Source: Rhipicephalus microplus (Eukaryota > Arthropoda > Arachnida > Ixodida > Ixodidae). Taken from it: a stretch of 64,000 nucleotides of DNA. The translations under genes and the position numbers were made by a program. The notes beneath the pieces were generated by a model. That model searched no databases. It was not told the DNA's origin and worked only from the letters and a program-made list of their open reading frames with translations. Each line of letters opens with the position of its first letter. Within the stretch, counting starts at the first letter, position 1. Location of the stretch: the NCBI RefSeq assembly GCF_043290135.1, contig NC_134700.1:238957588-239021587 (forward strand), read 5' to 3'. Shown here one piece after another: positions 24,578 through 35,512 of this stretch.

Positions 24578-25108
24578 TTACACCACCAAGAGTGCGGCAC
24601 CAGTATTAGCGTCTGCCGCCGAAAGAGAGTCTTCAACACGCCAGCGCGAATGAGAGAACGGCTGTAAGGCACGACGCAAGGTTGAGCATTTGTCAACGAC
24701 CGATGAACGCGGGCCTCGAAGAACTGCAACCAGTAAGTTCACACTGAGATCCGAAACGTCTCTTGACACGACAACGAGGACGGTCCAGGTTAGGACGGTG
24801 AAGAGGCGCGCGCATAGTTTGGACCGGGACGTCTTCGACCTTCCGCCAGGGCCAGCGTTCGACACAACGACTTCTTCCGTAGTGATGGGGTGGGGCGTGC
24901 TTGTCGCTGCACAAGAAACAGACAATATTGTCGCAGTGAATATCCGGCAGTACAACAAGGAAAGAAGCGAGTACTCAATCACACAAATATAAGAAAAATT
25001 AGGATAGATTCCCGCTAGGGGTCCTAAGCCTGAAAGAATTGCGAGGCAGCCTTCTTGATTTTTTTTTGTGGTTTTAAAGACAGTCTTTCTTGAAGACCTT
25101 CGACGCAA
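24578..25108 (-). CDS. Unassigned 176-codon ORF with an adjacent AATAAA
   Basis: Open from 25108 to a TAA at 24578, with AATAAA overlapping just past the stop (GTGTAAATAAAGTGG). The region is clearly more GC-rich than its surroundings. The translation has hydrophobic stretches and Ser/Thr/Arg-rich parts but no domain I recognise. It overlaps an opposite-strand open frame (24690-24992), and its start lies near the 25060 repeat. It could be the 3' end of an unclassified retroelement; evidence for a host gene is weak. Confidence 0.2.
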   Translation of the reverse strand: MRRRSSRKTVFKTTKKNQEGCLAILSGLGPLAGIYPNFSYICVIEYSLLSLLYCRIFTATILSVSCAATSTPHPITTEEVVVSNAGPGGRSKTSRSKLCARLFTVLTWTVLVVVSRDVSDLSVNLLVAVLRGPRSSVVDKCSTLRRALQPFSHSRWRVEDSLSAADANTGAALLVV

Positions 25109-25370
25109 AAATATTCACCTGTCTGTCTGTCTATCTGTCTGTCCGTATGTACATTTGTGTGTTTGTCCGCCCTTAACGGTACCTTAAACAGCACCAAAGT
25201 GGCCAAACGACACTCCAAACGATCGACACCATCCACAGAGCTGCGCGCTGTGGATTGTGTCAGCGATTTTCTTGCGGAGAACATCAAATAAACGTTTTGA
25301 CCACTCTCTCCAGACGCAAGACTATCGTCGTTCGACGACATTTGCAGTGTAACATGCAGATACGGGGACT
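25060..25370 (+). repeat. Dispersed repeat copy A (matches 29200-29885 inverted)
   Basis: The segments TTTTAAAGACAGTCTTT, a CTGT-rich run, TTTGTCCGCCCTTAACGGTACC, CACCATCCACAG, GATTTTCTTGCGGAGAACATC and CTCTCCAGACGCAAGACTAT occur in this order. The same series occurs on the minus strand at 29885-29200. Confidence 0.7.
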
Positions 25371-25403
25371 TTTTTTTCTCCTTTTCTTCCATTTTTCTTT
25401 TCT

Positions 25404-25568
25404 ATTGATTGATTTGTGGGGTTTAATGTCCCAAAACCACCATTTGATTATGAGAGATGCCGTAGTGGAGGGCTCCGGAAATTTGGACCACCTGGGGTTC
25501 TTTAACGTGCACCCAAATCTGAGTACACGGGCCTACGACGTTTCCGCCTCCATCGGAAATGCAGCCGC
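25404..25568 (-). repeat. Ruka-type SINE, 5'-truncated, minus strand
   Basis: The reverse complement of the SINE body: TGATTGATTTGTGGGGTTTA is the complement of the 3' TAAACCCCACATATCAATCA end, and the match runs to the complement of GGCTGCATTTCCGATGGAGG. The tRNA-like A/B-box head is absent, so the copy is truncated at its 5' end. Confidence 0.88.
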
Positions 25569-25701
25569 CGCTTTCTTTTCCATTATTGTGTTCTGTTTTG
25601 TACTGTTTTTGTCTCTTTATTTCTATGCATTTCTTCCTGTCTCTTTATCTATTTTTTTCTCTTTATTGATATCTCCATATTTTCTTCCTATTTTTATCTT
25701 A

Positions 25702-25894
25702 CCCCCGTGTTCAGAAACGCTGCTTGATTTTATCTTGACTTCCCACCGACTTCAATGCAGCACAAACACGTTTCGAACGCTTTGCCTTTTGGTGGTGCCA
25801 AGGCAGCACAAACGCACAGACGCGTTGCGAACGCGCTGCATTGAAGGCGGTTTCAAGTCAAGTTCAAGTCAAGTAGCGTTTCTGAATACGGGAG
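25702..25894. mobile_element. 193-bp MITE with ~40-bp terminal inverted repeats and TTA target duplication
   Basis: The left end CCCCCGTGTTCAGAAACGCT and right end AGCGTTTCTGAATACGGGAG are inverted repeats that continue inward (CTTGACTT/AAGTCAAG) for about 40 bp. TTA flanks both ends (25699-25701 and 25895-25897). A 3-bp TWA target duplication is typical of PIF/Harbinger-superfamily elements. It has no coding capacity. A relative sits at 32618-32838. Confidence 0.85.
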
Positions 25895-25897
25895 TTA

Positions 25898-26680
25898 TGC
25901 TCCCTTTCTATTTGGCGCTTGCTTCACTTTTTAAAAATTGTTTTCTGCGTGGTTTTACCTGAATTACCTCGAGTGCACTAGCTTGGCGCAAGCACTTTCT
26001 TGATATGGTACACACGGAGCACTACACCAAGCTTCGACGACAGCAAACGCCAACCAGGCTACCCAAAGGCTGTGCACTTTAAAAAAATCTCTGAATGATC
26101 GTACGGTGTGTCAGAGAATCGTTTGAGTGTTGCCATTTCGCCGGGTGATAGCGGACAATTATGGCTGTACTCTCAATACACTGCATAAAAACTTTGATTA
26201 CCGTTTCCTGGAAAAGTGAAAGCACAACTTGTGAAACTGGGAAACGTTTTGAGTGAGAAGATGAGCTACAACACACATGCACGTTGTCATGGCAGCTCAA
26301 AACTTGAGACATCGTCAATGACGTGACTTTCAAATGAGATGAAGTAAATAAACGAAACTGTTTATTCGCGAGAAAGAAATTCTGTAAAACATACTGATTA
26401 CGCCTCTGAATTCACATTCAGGTAGGATATCAGTTGATCCCTTATATGAAACCATTTTTAAACAGTGTAACAAAAAACGAAAGTAAAATGAAAAACATGC
26501 ATGTCATAAAGGTATAAAACGAGCAAATACATATAAAGCAATATTCATGTAAAACAATGAATATATTTACAAGTAGTAAATAGTAAAAAAGTGGATGTGC
26601 AAAAGCAGAGTAATTCTCAGACGTATATATACAAACCCGTATATAAATGCAAGACAAAGTGACTGAACTACAATAAAGAA
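25898..26680. other. No gene seen
   Basis: AT-rich, short frames only; no features supported. Confidence 0.5.
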
Positions 26681-26855
26681 GGGTGTGAGGCATGGCGACG
26701 CGGCGATCTCTCCAATGCTATTCACCGAGTTTTCAGCGCCCTAGAGTAGGAAATGTTGGAGAGAAGAGTTAATGCAGGGTATCTTTGTAACCTGCGGTTT
26801 GCTGACGACATTGCCTTGATGAGTAACTCCGAGTACGAATTGCAACTATTCACAT
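26681..26855 (+). pseudogene. LINE reverse transcriptase fragment, frameshifted
   Basis: GGTGTGAGGCATGGCGACGC...ATCTCTCCAATGCTATTCACC encodes GVRHGDA...ISPMLFT, and about 100 bases on, in another frame, comes YLCNLRFADDIALMSNSEYELQLF (split here: RFADDIALMSNSE). These are the RT block 4 (QGDxISPxLF) and block 5 (FADD catalytic) motifs of RTE/CR1/Jockey-type non-LTR retrotransposons. Indels and a stop lie between them. No other ORF2 part was found nearby. Confidence 0.75.
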
Positions 26856-27380
26856 TTACATTACAAGTACCTCATATAACACCCCCTACACTTTTCCTCA
26901 CATGCTTGTCCGTCTGAACAATATTGTGTGAAACATAAAAAAAAACGAGCCCTTAATTGAACACTTTTTTTCTGTCACGGGACGCAGCGTGTTTCCAAAG
27001 AATTCCTTTTTTCCCGTTGGGTGGCTTCCGAGTGCCCCAAAAAATGACCTCGCGGACTGTCAGTGTCCGCAGACTCCTCTATGAGAACCACTTCACTATG
27101 TAAAGAAGCGAAACAGTGAACACGTTTACAAGCTACCGGTAAGAAGAGCGCCTACCAAATAGTATGCGGCGGGTTTCTACCTGTGGGGCTATGGCCTCTG
27201 TCTAAGTCGAGGAAGTATTCTTAGAACACTAATCGAGTAAAAATTATTACCACAATACGTCATATTTTATATAATGTTTAATTTCTTGAATTTTGTGAGC
27301 AATAACCAATTTTAATACAAGAACGCCCTCCCATAGCAACACTATCACAGTGCTCGAAAACTTTCGAAGCTCTAACATTT
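26856..27380. other. No gene seen
   Basis: Short frames only. Confidence 0.5.
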
Positions 27381-27619
27381 GCCCCGCAGCGGTGGTCTAG
27401 TGGCTAAGATACTCGGCTGCTGACCCGCAGGTCGCGGGATCGAATCCCGGCTGCGGCGGCTGCATTTCCGATGGAGGCGGCAATGTTGTAGGCCCATGTG
27501 CTCAGATTTGGGTGCATGTTAAAGAACCCCAGGTGGTCGAAATTTCCGGAGCCCTTCACTTCGGCATCTCTCATCATCATATGGTGATTTTAGGACGTTA
27601 AACACCACATATCAATCAG
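27381..27619 (+). repeat. Ruka-type tRNA-derived SINE, full length
   Basis: The head GTGGTCTAGTGGCTAAGATA carries the A box and GGGATCGAATCCCGG the B box of a Pol III internal promoter. The body and the 3' CACATATCAATCA end match the other copies. CGAAGCTCT occurs shortly before it (27365-27373) and right after it (27620-27628), a likely target-site duplication. This is not a functional tRNA gene: the acceptor-stem pairing partner is absent and the copy is repetitive. Confidence 0.93.
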
Positions 27620-27639
27620 TCGAAGCTCTCATACTTGTT

Positions 27640-29199
27640 ACGTGTCTCAAAAAGACTTCAGAAACCCATTTTCGCAGTTCGCTGCTCGTATTGACGATGT
27701 ATTGATGCCCACTGCCCTCTCGAGTTCATAGTAATGAGTGCCAATCTTCACAATGCCTCTCGTCTTTGTCGTTTTTGAATTAGGTGGCGAGAAATCGTAC
27801 GGTGCAATGACAATAACATGCCATTGGTGAAAAAAGAGGTGAGTGGTAGAGGCTTGAGCTGCAAAAGTTTTCTGCCCTTAGTAAAGGTCTTCGATTGAAC
27901 AAAAATGTTACTTTGCTTTGTGTCTCCAGTATGCACCGGCTGCCTGGTGCATTCATTGCATAATCACTACTAATTAGCGGTGTGTGTTGCGATACAGCAG
28001 ATGAATTAGAATGCCACCCACAGAGTATGTCTTTTGTCCAGACGTCTTCCATGAGCGTCTCCGGGAGCCTTGGGAAAAGTGTGATGGGCGCGGGCACCGG
28101 AGACGCTAGCTGGGGTGCCAGGCCGAGTGTGCTCGAGTGGGAACTCACTCGAGATCCCCCGCGTGGCGCAGTCGGTCAGTTCCCTGGATACCAGCAGCCA
28201 GCGCACCGAGGCCCGGGGTCAAAATCTTCTCACTTGGCAGGTGACCTAGTAAGGGAGAGAATTCGGTCTCAGAAGAAACTCGGCATTAGAAATGTGGAAT
28301 ACAAAAGGATTGAAAGACAACGTGAACTGACAAAGGGGACGGTAGTGCCTCAGAGCAAATAGTCACGTCGTGTGTTTAGAAAAAGTGGTTAACGATTTAG
28401 AGTACTCGGTACTCTACTATGGGAGAGCTGAAAGCTGTCCCTTGGACCTCACATATATCAGCAGGAGCTTCGAATACAGTGCCTCGTCGTAGGCACACAT
28501 TAGGAGCTTGACTGTGTGGGCGTGCTCTCTCTTTTCACTTTATTTATCCATCTTTAAAACTCCCAGACCCCTTCTGCCTGTGCAGGATAGCATACCAATA
28601 GTTCTAGACTAGGTAACATCACTGCCTTTCCTTTCTCTTCTGCTTCTTCCTTTCTTCCTTGGCAAGAAAAGAAACATTGACTCTTTAGGCAAAAGGAACT
28701 GTCTTAACCATTCGCTGAGACATATAACAATTCGCTGAGAGCATATAGTTCTCGAACATATTTCTAAAGCAAGTGATGATACCCGTCGAAATTTTGCATT
28801 TACACTTCGATTGTATAATCTGTCAGACTGTTTAAAATAAACACTGGTCGACAACATGATTTTCATAGCACAATAAACGCACTCAGTTTGAGTTAGGTCT
28901 ACATATTTTGTTGAGTTCGATGCTTGCGCAGGAAAATAAATAAACAGTGATACAAGCTTGCTCATTTTCACGGCATTGCGATAACGATTGGGCATCACTG
29001 CGGCCACAGTGGTCTACATATGTTCATCTTTTCAATAATGAAATGTTACCTTGAAGAGTGCAAGCTTGGGCTGGTTAGTGTGTATTCATGCCGGGAAGTT
29101 TTCTTAAGCACACAAACATAGCAAAAATGAACAGAGTAGACAAAACAAGAGCGGACTTCCAACTAACTTTATTTCATAAGGTATATGTGCAGAAAAGGC
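27640..29199. other. No supportable gene; GC-richer patch at 28000-28260
   Basis: The patch 27982-28362 has an open plus frame of 126 codons with no recognisable domain. Within it, GCGTGGCGCAGTCGGTCAG and CCCGGGGTCAAAATC resemble worn A and B boxes, so an old tRNA-headed SINE is more likely than a gene. Confidence 0.3.
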
Positions 29200-29885
29200 G
29201 ATAAAAAATTTGCCCGAATCTACATGTTACACAATAAATATCGTCGAAAGACGATAGTCTTGCGTCTGGAGAGAGGGAACAAAACGTTTATTTGATGATC
29301 TGCGCAAGAAAATCGGTGAATGGTATGCTGGAGGCACTGCATTAGAGTGCCTCGAGCGTGTAATGGAGGTGAACGAGCGTATCTAGGCACGTTAGGCATT
29401 GCCAGATGGCACGAGTGCCATCTGGCAGTTATTTTTGAAAACGAAGGCGTGCGCGACCACGGAGAAAGATGCGCGCCAGTAACGGAGGTGATAAGGTGTA
29501 GAATGCAAAGTGACGGACAGGTGCCACCACCATGCCGTCGTACTAAAGCGTTGGAAACACCTTCTTGAGGATCGCGTCGCACTGTCAGCGCAGCGCGTTA
29601 AACGCTACAGTACTTAGAGTTACTTGTGTGTGCCTCTTCTAGTATAAAGGCAGACATACAAAACAAGGACATGTTGGTATAGCGCCTGAGATACGCGCAA
29701 TATTTGCTTTTTATTTGACAATCGCACAACTATGAACGCTAAACCATGAGCAAGATTGGTGGGCGCTGTGGATGGGGTTGTCCGTTTGGTGCCGTTTGAG
29801 GTATCGTTAGGGTAGACAAACATACAAAAGTACAGACAGACAGACAGTACAGGTCCTCAAGTGCAGGTCCCCAATAAAGACAATT
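29200..29885 (-). repeat. Dispersed repeat copy B (inverted relative to 25060-25370), interrupted
   Basis: On the minus strand, TTTTAAAGACAATTGTCTTT at 29885, then a CTGT run and CCATCCACAG near 29770, lead to GATTTTCTTGCGCAGATCATC and CTCTCCAGACGCAAGACTAT at 29320-29240. About 400 bp in the middle are not shared with copy A, so either an insertion happened here or a deletion in the other copy. Confidence 0.65.
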
Positions 29886-30442
29886 GTCTTTAAAACAAGA
29901 AGAATTAGACAAGCCTAATCAATGTACCGGTAGACGAAGGACATGTGACGGGTCTTCGAGTGCCCTAAAGCCCAGTCAGGTAGTCCAGTTTTAACTGTGA
30001 TAACGCCAGTGGTGGGAAGCTTACGCTGTTTTCACGTAGATTAAGTGAATTTTCTCTGCTTTAATATTATTGCGGGTTTTCATTGTCCTTGTCTGCAATT
30101 TACTTTGCCACTCTGCGAAATAAAGTTAGTTGGAAGTCGGTGCGCTTTCTTTCTACTGTGTCCTTTTCCCCTATGTTCTCGTGCTGAAGAAAACTTGCCA
30201 GTATGAATTGAATGCTATACCAAGCCGCTTGACACGCCGCAAAAAAAAGTAAGCGGAGTAAGAAAAGATCACTAAAATACCAAAAAGACTTTTTAGAAAG
30301 CTCAGACGTAGAAAACGCAGAGGTGCTCTGCTCTAAGTCGGCATGATGGGAAACGACGCATGAAAAAGCTGGACGACATTCACTGGGATGAGACTGAGCT
30401 GCATGACTATAAAAAAGATGCAACAAACAACTTGCAAGATAT
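29886..30442. other. No gene seen
   Basis: Flank of the second gypsy relic; short frames only. Confidence 0.5.
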
Positions 30443-30616
30443 TGTAACAGGGAGTATTTAGTAAGTGAACGCCGGGTGGGCTAACACTTCACACATTATG
30501 CAAGGATGCAAGACAACAGGGCTGTTCAGACACGGCCCCGCATTAACATTGTCGTCTTCATTCCTTCTGCGTCATTTCTGCGCCCGTGCCTGAGGTACCT
30601 TTCTATACCCATGACA
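30443..30616 (-). repeat. 3' LTR of the second gypsy relic
   Basis: On the minus strand it runs from TGTCATGGGTATAG to TACTCCCTGTTACA, 174 bp with TG...CA ends, starting about 45 bases past the pol stop. Its terminal ~100 bp recur inverted at 33034-33144. Confidence 0.7.
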
Positions 30617-30660
30617 TTACCCCGGGTGGCAAAGCACCGTCCCGGTGCCTGCTGTTGTTA

Positions 30661-33033
30661 TTAGACGGACGGGTCATTTGATAGGGCTTCAGGCGAGACG
30701 TGCACAATGCCACTTCTGGATGTAACAGTGGGGTTCGTAGTAAGAGAAATTTTATAGGTGACAGGTGTGACTTGGCACAGATCTCGATAAGGCCCTACGT
30801 ATTGCGATAAAAGTTTCTCGCACAGGTCGACACGACGGGATGACAGCCACAGTAGCACGAGAGAGGCCGGAGAAAAATCAACATCCCGATGTCGCTGTCG
30901 TAGAGTGACTTCTGTGCTCTCTGGGACGATGAGAACCTGGTGCGGGCTGCTGTACGTGCGATCAGAGCACGGGAAATGGCATCTTGTGCGTATGAAGTCG
31001 TGGACGGAAGGTCATGTGCAAGCAGGGTATCGAAAGGTAGTAAAGGATCACGGTCATAGAGAAGATAAAATGGTGAGTAGCCGGCAGTTTCTTGACGGGA
31101 CGAGTTGTAGGCGAAGGTTACAAAAGGAAGGGCAGTGTCCCAATCGGCGTGGCCGTCAGAAACATACATAGCAGGCATGTCTGTCAGTATGCAGTTGAGG
31201 CGTTCAGTAAGTCCGTTAGTCTGAGGATGGTAAGAAGTCGTAAAGTTGTGCCGCGTAGCACAGGATCTAAGGAGGTCGTCAACCACACGAGACAGGAAGC
31301 AGCGGCTACGGTCCGTGAGTAGGTGAGAAGGAGCACCATGCTGAAGGATGATGTCATAGAGTAGGAAATCTGCGACGTCCGTTGCGCAGCTGGTCAGTAG
31401 CGCTCCAGTAATTGCATACCAAGTGGAATAATTCATAGCTACTGCAATTCATTTGTTTCCCGTTGCCGATGTTGGGAAGGGACCTAACAAATCCAAACCC
31501 ACACGATGAAACGGCTCGGCTGGGACTTCAATAGGTTGAAGGTGACCGGCAGGGAGAGACGTAGGCTTCTTCCGCCGCTGGCACAGGTCGCACGCTGCAA
31601 CGTTGCCGCGAACGGAACGGTAAAGGTCCTTCCAGAATACCCGTCGGCGGACGCGGTCATAGGTTCTGGAGACACCTAAATGTCCGGCAGTTGGGGCGTT
31701 GTGAAGTTGTTGCAAGATGTCCTTGCGCAGATGACGCGGGACGACGAGCAAAAGTTAGAAAAAATAGGCTCAGTGAAGGATCTTTATGGCCAGATTGAAG
31801 ACGGTCAATCATTGATAGCAGCGATGGATCTCGGCGTTGTTCGTCGGCTGTTTCAGCCATTTGCAGAAAACCTGTTATGACTAGGATGTTGGCATCAGCT
31901 TCCAACTCACAGGAGTCAGGTGGATCAACAGGGTGTCAAGATAAGCCGTCGGCATCGCTGTGAAGCTTGCCAGACTTGTACACTACAGAGAACGTGTACT
32001 CCTGCAATCGCAATGCTTATCGCCCGAGTCTTCTTGTAGGATCCTTAAGGGTTGACAGCCAGCAGAGCGTTTGGTGGTCTGTGATGACTGCGAACGCGCT
32101 TCCATATAGGTACGGACGAAATTTTGTGATAGCCCAGATGAGAGCCAGGCACTCTCGCTCAGTAATTGAATAGTTCCTTTCCGACTGAGAAAGTAGGCGG
32201 CTAGCGTACTCCATGACACGGTTTGTGCCGTTCTGCATTTGTGCGAGTATCGCCCCTATGCCATGGCCACTTGCGTCGGTGCGTAGCTCCTTTCGAGCGG
32301 CTGGGTCAAAATGAGCCACCACAGGTGGTGATGTGAGCACAGAAATCAATGACGCAAAGGAGTGTTCTTGGTCTTCACGCCATGAAGGAGCCACGTTCTT
32401 CTTGAGGAGATCCGTGAGGGGCCGAGCAATTTCTGCGAAGTTGCTGACAAAAAAGGCGGAAATATGAACAGAGTCCCAAAAAGCTGCGGACTTCTTGCGT
32501 GGAACGCGGGACCGGAAACTCGCGCACCACGCGGACTTTATCAGTGTCGGGTCGTACACCAGCAGATCAACAAGGTGGCCAAGTAGCTTTACCTGACAGT
32601 GCCCAAAGGTGCACTAACCCCCGTATTCACAAACGCTCCTCGACTCGACTTTCACCCTTCACTTGACAAAGTTGAGCACTGTGCCACCACTCGGCTCAAA
32701 ATAACGCTGCGCTACTCAAGAATCGCAGCAGAGTATCGTTGATATGCAGTGACTTGCCGTGCCTAGACATGGCGCTCCAATCGGCTTTCTCAAGTGAAAG
32801 CGAAGCGTTGAGTGAAGGGAGGTTCTAGAATACAGGGGTTAGACGCGTTAAGCTGGAGGCCAGCACAGCGAAAAACGTCAACGATGGCCGACAGACGTGA
32901 AAGATGGCTTTCGATGGTTGGCGAGAAAACGATGACATCGTCTAGATAGCACAGGCACGTCGACCATTCAAAACCGCTAAGGAGGGAGTCCATCATGCAT
33001 TCGAAAGCTGCTGGCGCATTACACTACCAAAAA
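30661..33033 (-). pseudogene. pol: Decayed pol (RT-RNase H-integrase) of the second gypsy relic
   Basis: In order on the minus strand: CNAPAAFECMMDSLL and the YLDD box at 32937-32948; the MITE interruption; CTFGHCQVKLLGHLV and the rest of the RT thumb; RNase H (LRTDASGHGIGAILAQ, ITDHQTLCWLS); the integrase HHCC region (LGVSRTYDRVRRRVFW, CDLCQRRK); the core with GLDLLGPFP, LLTDRSRCF and NGLTERLN giving the D,D,E residues; and a short C-terminal segment ending NDPSV and TAA. Frame changes fall near 32010, 31700-31440 and 30800. Not functional. Confidence 0.9.
32618..32838. mobile_element. 221-bp MITE inserted in the second gypsy pol
   Basis: Ends CCCCCGTATTCACAAACGCT and GAATACAGGGG are inverted and match the MITE at 25702-25894. 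The flanking triplets are TAA (32615-32617) and TTA (32839-32841), a TWA duplication with one changed base. The pol reading frame resumes across the element when it and one triplet are disregarded. This confirms the borders and shows insertion after the retrotransposon arrived. Confidence 0.85.
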
Positions 33034-33144
33034 GGCGATGTTGTTGTGGGGCCGTGTCTGAACTGCCCTATTGTCCTGCATCCTTGCATACTGTGTGTAG
33101 TGTTAGCCCACCCGGCATTCAATTATTAAATACTCCCCCTTACA
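33034..33144 (+). repeat. Inverted LTR fragment at the truncated end of the second gypsy relic
   Basis: GGGGCCGTGTCTGAAC, CTGCATCCTTGCATA and GTGTTAGCCCACCCGGC, ending CCCCTTACA, repeat the outer part of the LTR at 30443-30616 but in opposite orientation. By eye roughly nine in ten bases agree. Confidence 0.85.
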
Positions 33145-34800
33145 AAATTTTAGTCTGCAACGTCTACAGTGCCCCTATAGTTCCGCATAAAAATTTAAAA
33201 AAATAGATATGCTCACCTGCGTTGACATCCCTGTCGAAAGAATGCCTTTGTTTCGCTTCATTTTCACAGGGATCAGCAGCGCTGCAAATAAAACAGTGCA
33301 CAGGAAGCCATGCATATCTATTCTTGGACAACAAGAGTGTTATAATAAGACGCATGAGTTTCATAGCGAAGACTCATATTGAAGCTATTATTAAGAAATC
33401 ATCATTTCAGATCGTTTACTGCATATAACCCTGAACTTCTAAAAGTTCTGAACGCAACTCTTTACTTCTCACTGGACAATAGCGAACCTACACACAAAGA
33501 AAGTCATAGCATAATTTACGAGGCTGTTAGACTAGAATAAAAAAATAAAAATAGAACAAAAAGTGCCTCGTCTTGGCATCAATTAGTTGTCGTTTCTGCC
33601 ATTGTCATACAAATACTGAGAACAGAAACAATTAACGCTTTAGTTTTGCAGAAAGTTATTGTTGGAGCGCAGTTTACATATAAAAGAGACAATTTGCCAC
33701 AAAATGTACGGATATGCAGTCACCATTCCTGCTAGGTGCCCAGTGTACAGGCGGGAGAAGGCGTGCCATAGCGCCATAGTAGTTTCCTCAGTGTCTGCCA
33801 TTCCTTCTCAGTGGGTCGGGAATAGCGGAACATTTTATCTATTGTTGGCGTACTTGACGAATGAAGGCACCAATGCACTGGTAATTCCCTGATCGCTTTC
33901 TGGCTGGGGATAGCACCATAGCAAGACACTGTTTCTCACGAACGCTGTTGAATTCTGGTAGGTGGCTGCATCAACTTCCGTTTTCCTAGTTTGCTTGCCA
34001 TTTCCATGCCCTCACATTGGAGGACAATCACTTTTCTTCGGACACCGGCGTGATGCAGTGGTAGAAGACAGGGATGGTCGCAATCCATGGGACCGAAGCG
34101 ATCATAATACTGGCGCAGCAAGGCTGTTTTTCTTTCAGCCAGTTTACAAAAAAATAAATAAAAATAAAAATACAACGATGAAAAGGTCCTTTGTCTAATA
34201 TTGGCAGCGACTAAAACAGCAAATATGATGATTTACATGATACCAAACGAAAGAGAATCAATAGAAACTTTTGACAGATTTTGCCAAGCCACTTCTAAAT
34301 TATTACCTCTTTTTTTACATGAATGACATCATGTTATTAAACACTCACTGTATCCTTGCTGCTTGAACTCAAAATAAAAATAATTTCGTTGGGTTCCTGC
34401 TCCAATAGATTATTGGTGCAGGGAAAGAAAACACATGTGCAAGTAAGCTGTCGTCCATCGCGGAAAAGTGACCATAACATGCGACCAGAACCATGCTCGC
34501 TCACAGATCTTGGTCTAAATCAGGCTCAAGCGCTGATAATACTTTTTCATGATTCACGACAAACGCAAACCCCTTCGGTAACGAAAAACATCACAATGAA
34601 AATCGACTGTTGTTGGGAGCGAATGCGCTGTAAAAGAAAGAAAAGACAAAGAGCCTGTCACTCGACTTTTTATTCTTCCCTTTTCCCTGTTCCATTTCCT
34701 TGTTTTCGTTCAATTTTCTCTCTGATCCCAGCTTCATCATGGAAATCGACACTGCTCTGTTCTGGCCTATTTGAGCACCGCGTAAAGCCTCAACAACTTG
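33145..34800. other. No gene seen
   Basis: AT-rich; short frames only, no domains. Confidence 0.5.
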
Positions 34801-35499
34801 CCTAGACGGTCGTCGGGTCTTCGAAGCTCCAAAAGATCACTCGAGTACATATCGCTCACAGCCACATGGCCACCATAGCAGCGCACTCGGCTTGCACTTT
34901 CTAGACGTGTCTGACTTGTTTTCTTCGCTGCTTCACCGCGCATTCTCATAATGTCCCTCGAAACCACACGTGGCCCGAAAGTTTCGCCAGCTGCTCGCTT
35001 ACTTCTTCATTGCAGCCCTCCTCGTCCGGTGTACGGCGAAGCAAAAACGAAGCCATTATAGAATTTACGATATTGTGATGGGGTCCTCCCTCTTTACGCT
35101 TTGCTTCTTACCTTTCTGAAACACGTACTGCCACTCTCATTCACATTCTGGTGGTAGGTAAGATCTAAGCGTAAAGCTTGCAGGACGCCTACATCGCATT
35201 TTCATTGCTCAGAATATGCACACACGCGCGAAGAAGTAAATTATATCCTGCCGTGGTCACAATGTCTCGCATTCAGTTTCGCCGTGCTCGCGACATATTC
35301 ACTCACGGCCACGTGGCCGCCATGACGCGAGTGCCCCTGGCGATAATCAGTCCTTATCTTCATCTGCAATATTTCGTGAAAGCTACGCGAGCAGCACGAG
35401 GCTCCTGCTTGTGCACTGCTGCTGCCTTCGAGAGTGAAAATTTCCATAGTGCTGGTGGAACTGTTAAAAGAGCCTGCTCGGAACAGGACAAACGCCTAA
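34801..35499. other. GC-richer stretch with internal repeat, unclassified
   Basis: CATATCGCTCACAGCCACAT followed by GGCCACCATAGC at about 34847-34880 is echoed by CATATTCACTCACGGCCACG followed by TGGCCGCCATGAC at about 35297-35330. The region may be an old transposable element that continues past the SINE to about 36420. No protein domain recognised. Confidence 0.35.
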
Positions 35500-35512
35500 G
35501 AACACGCCTGTG

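Larger units (their letters stand above)
30443..33144 (-). mobile_element. Second Ty3/gypsy relic: truncated pol bounded by inverted LTR ends
   Basis: Minus-strand pol from mid-RT to the integrase C-terminus (about 33030 to 30661) is followed by an LTR at 30616-30443. The gag, protease and RT fingers are missing. In their place, at 33034-33144, lies a piece of the same LTR family in plus orientation. Pol carries several frameshifts and a MITE insertion, so the copy is dead and older than the one at 1-4115. The protein is similar to that element's ([19 protein letters not shown]), but the LTRs differ, so they are related, distinct families. Confidence 0.88.

Noticed and set aside
27381..27460. 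tRNA gene
   Set aside because: A and B boxes are present, but the sequence continues directly into the shared SINE body, lacks a complete cloverleaf, and is repeated at 35513, 38713 and 53875.
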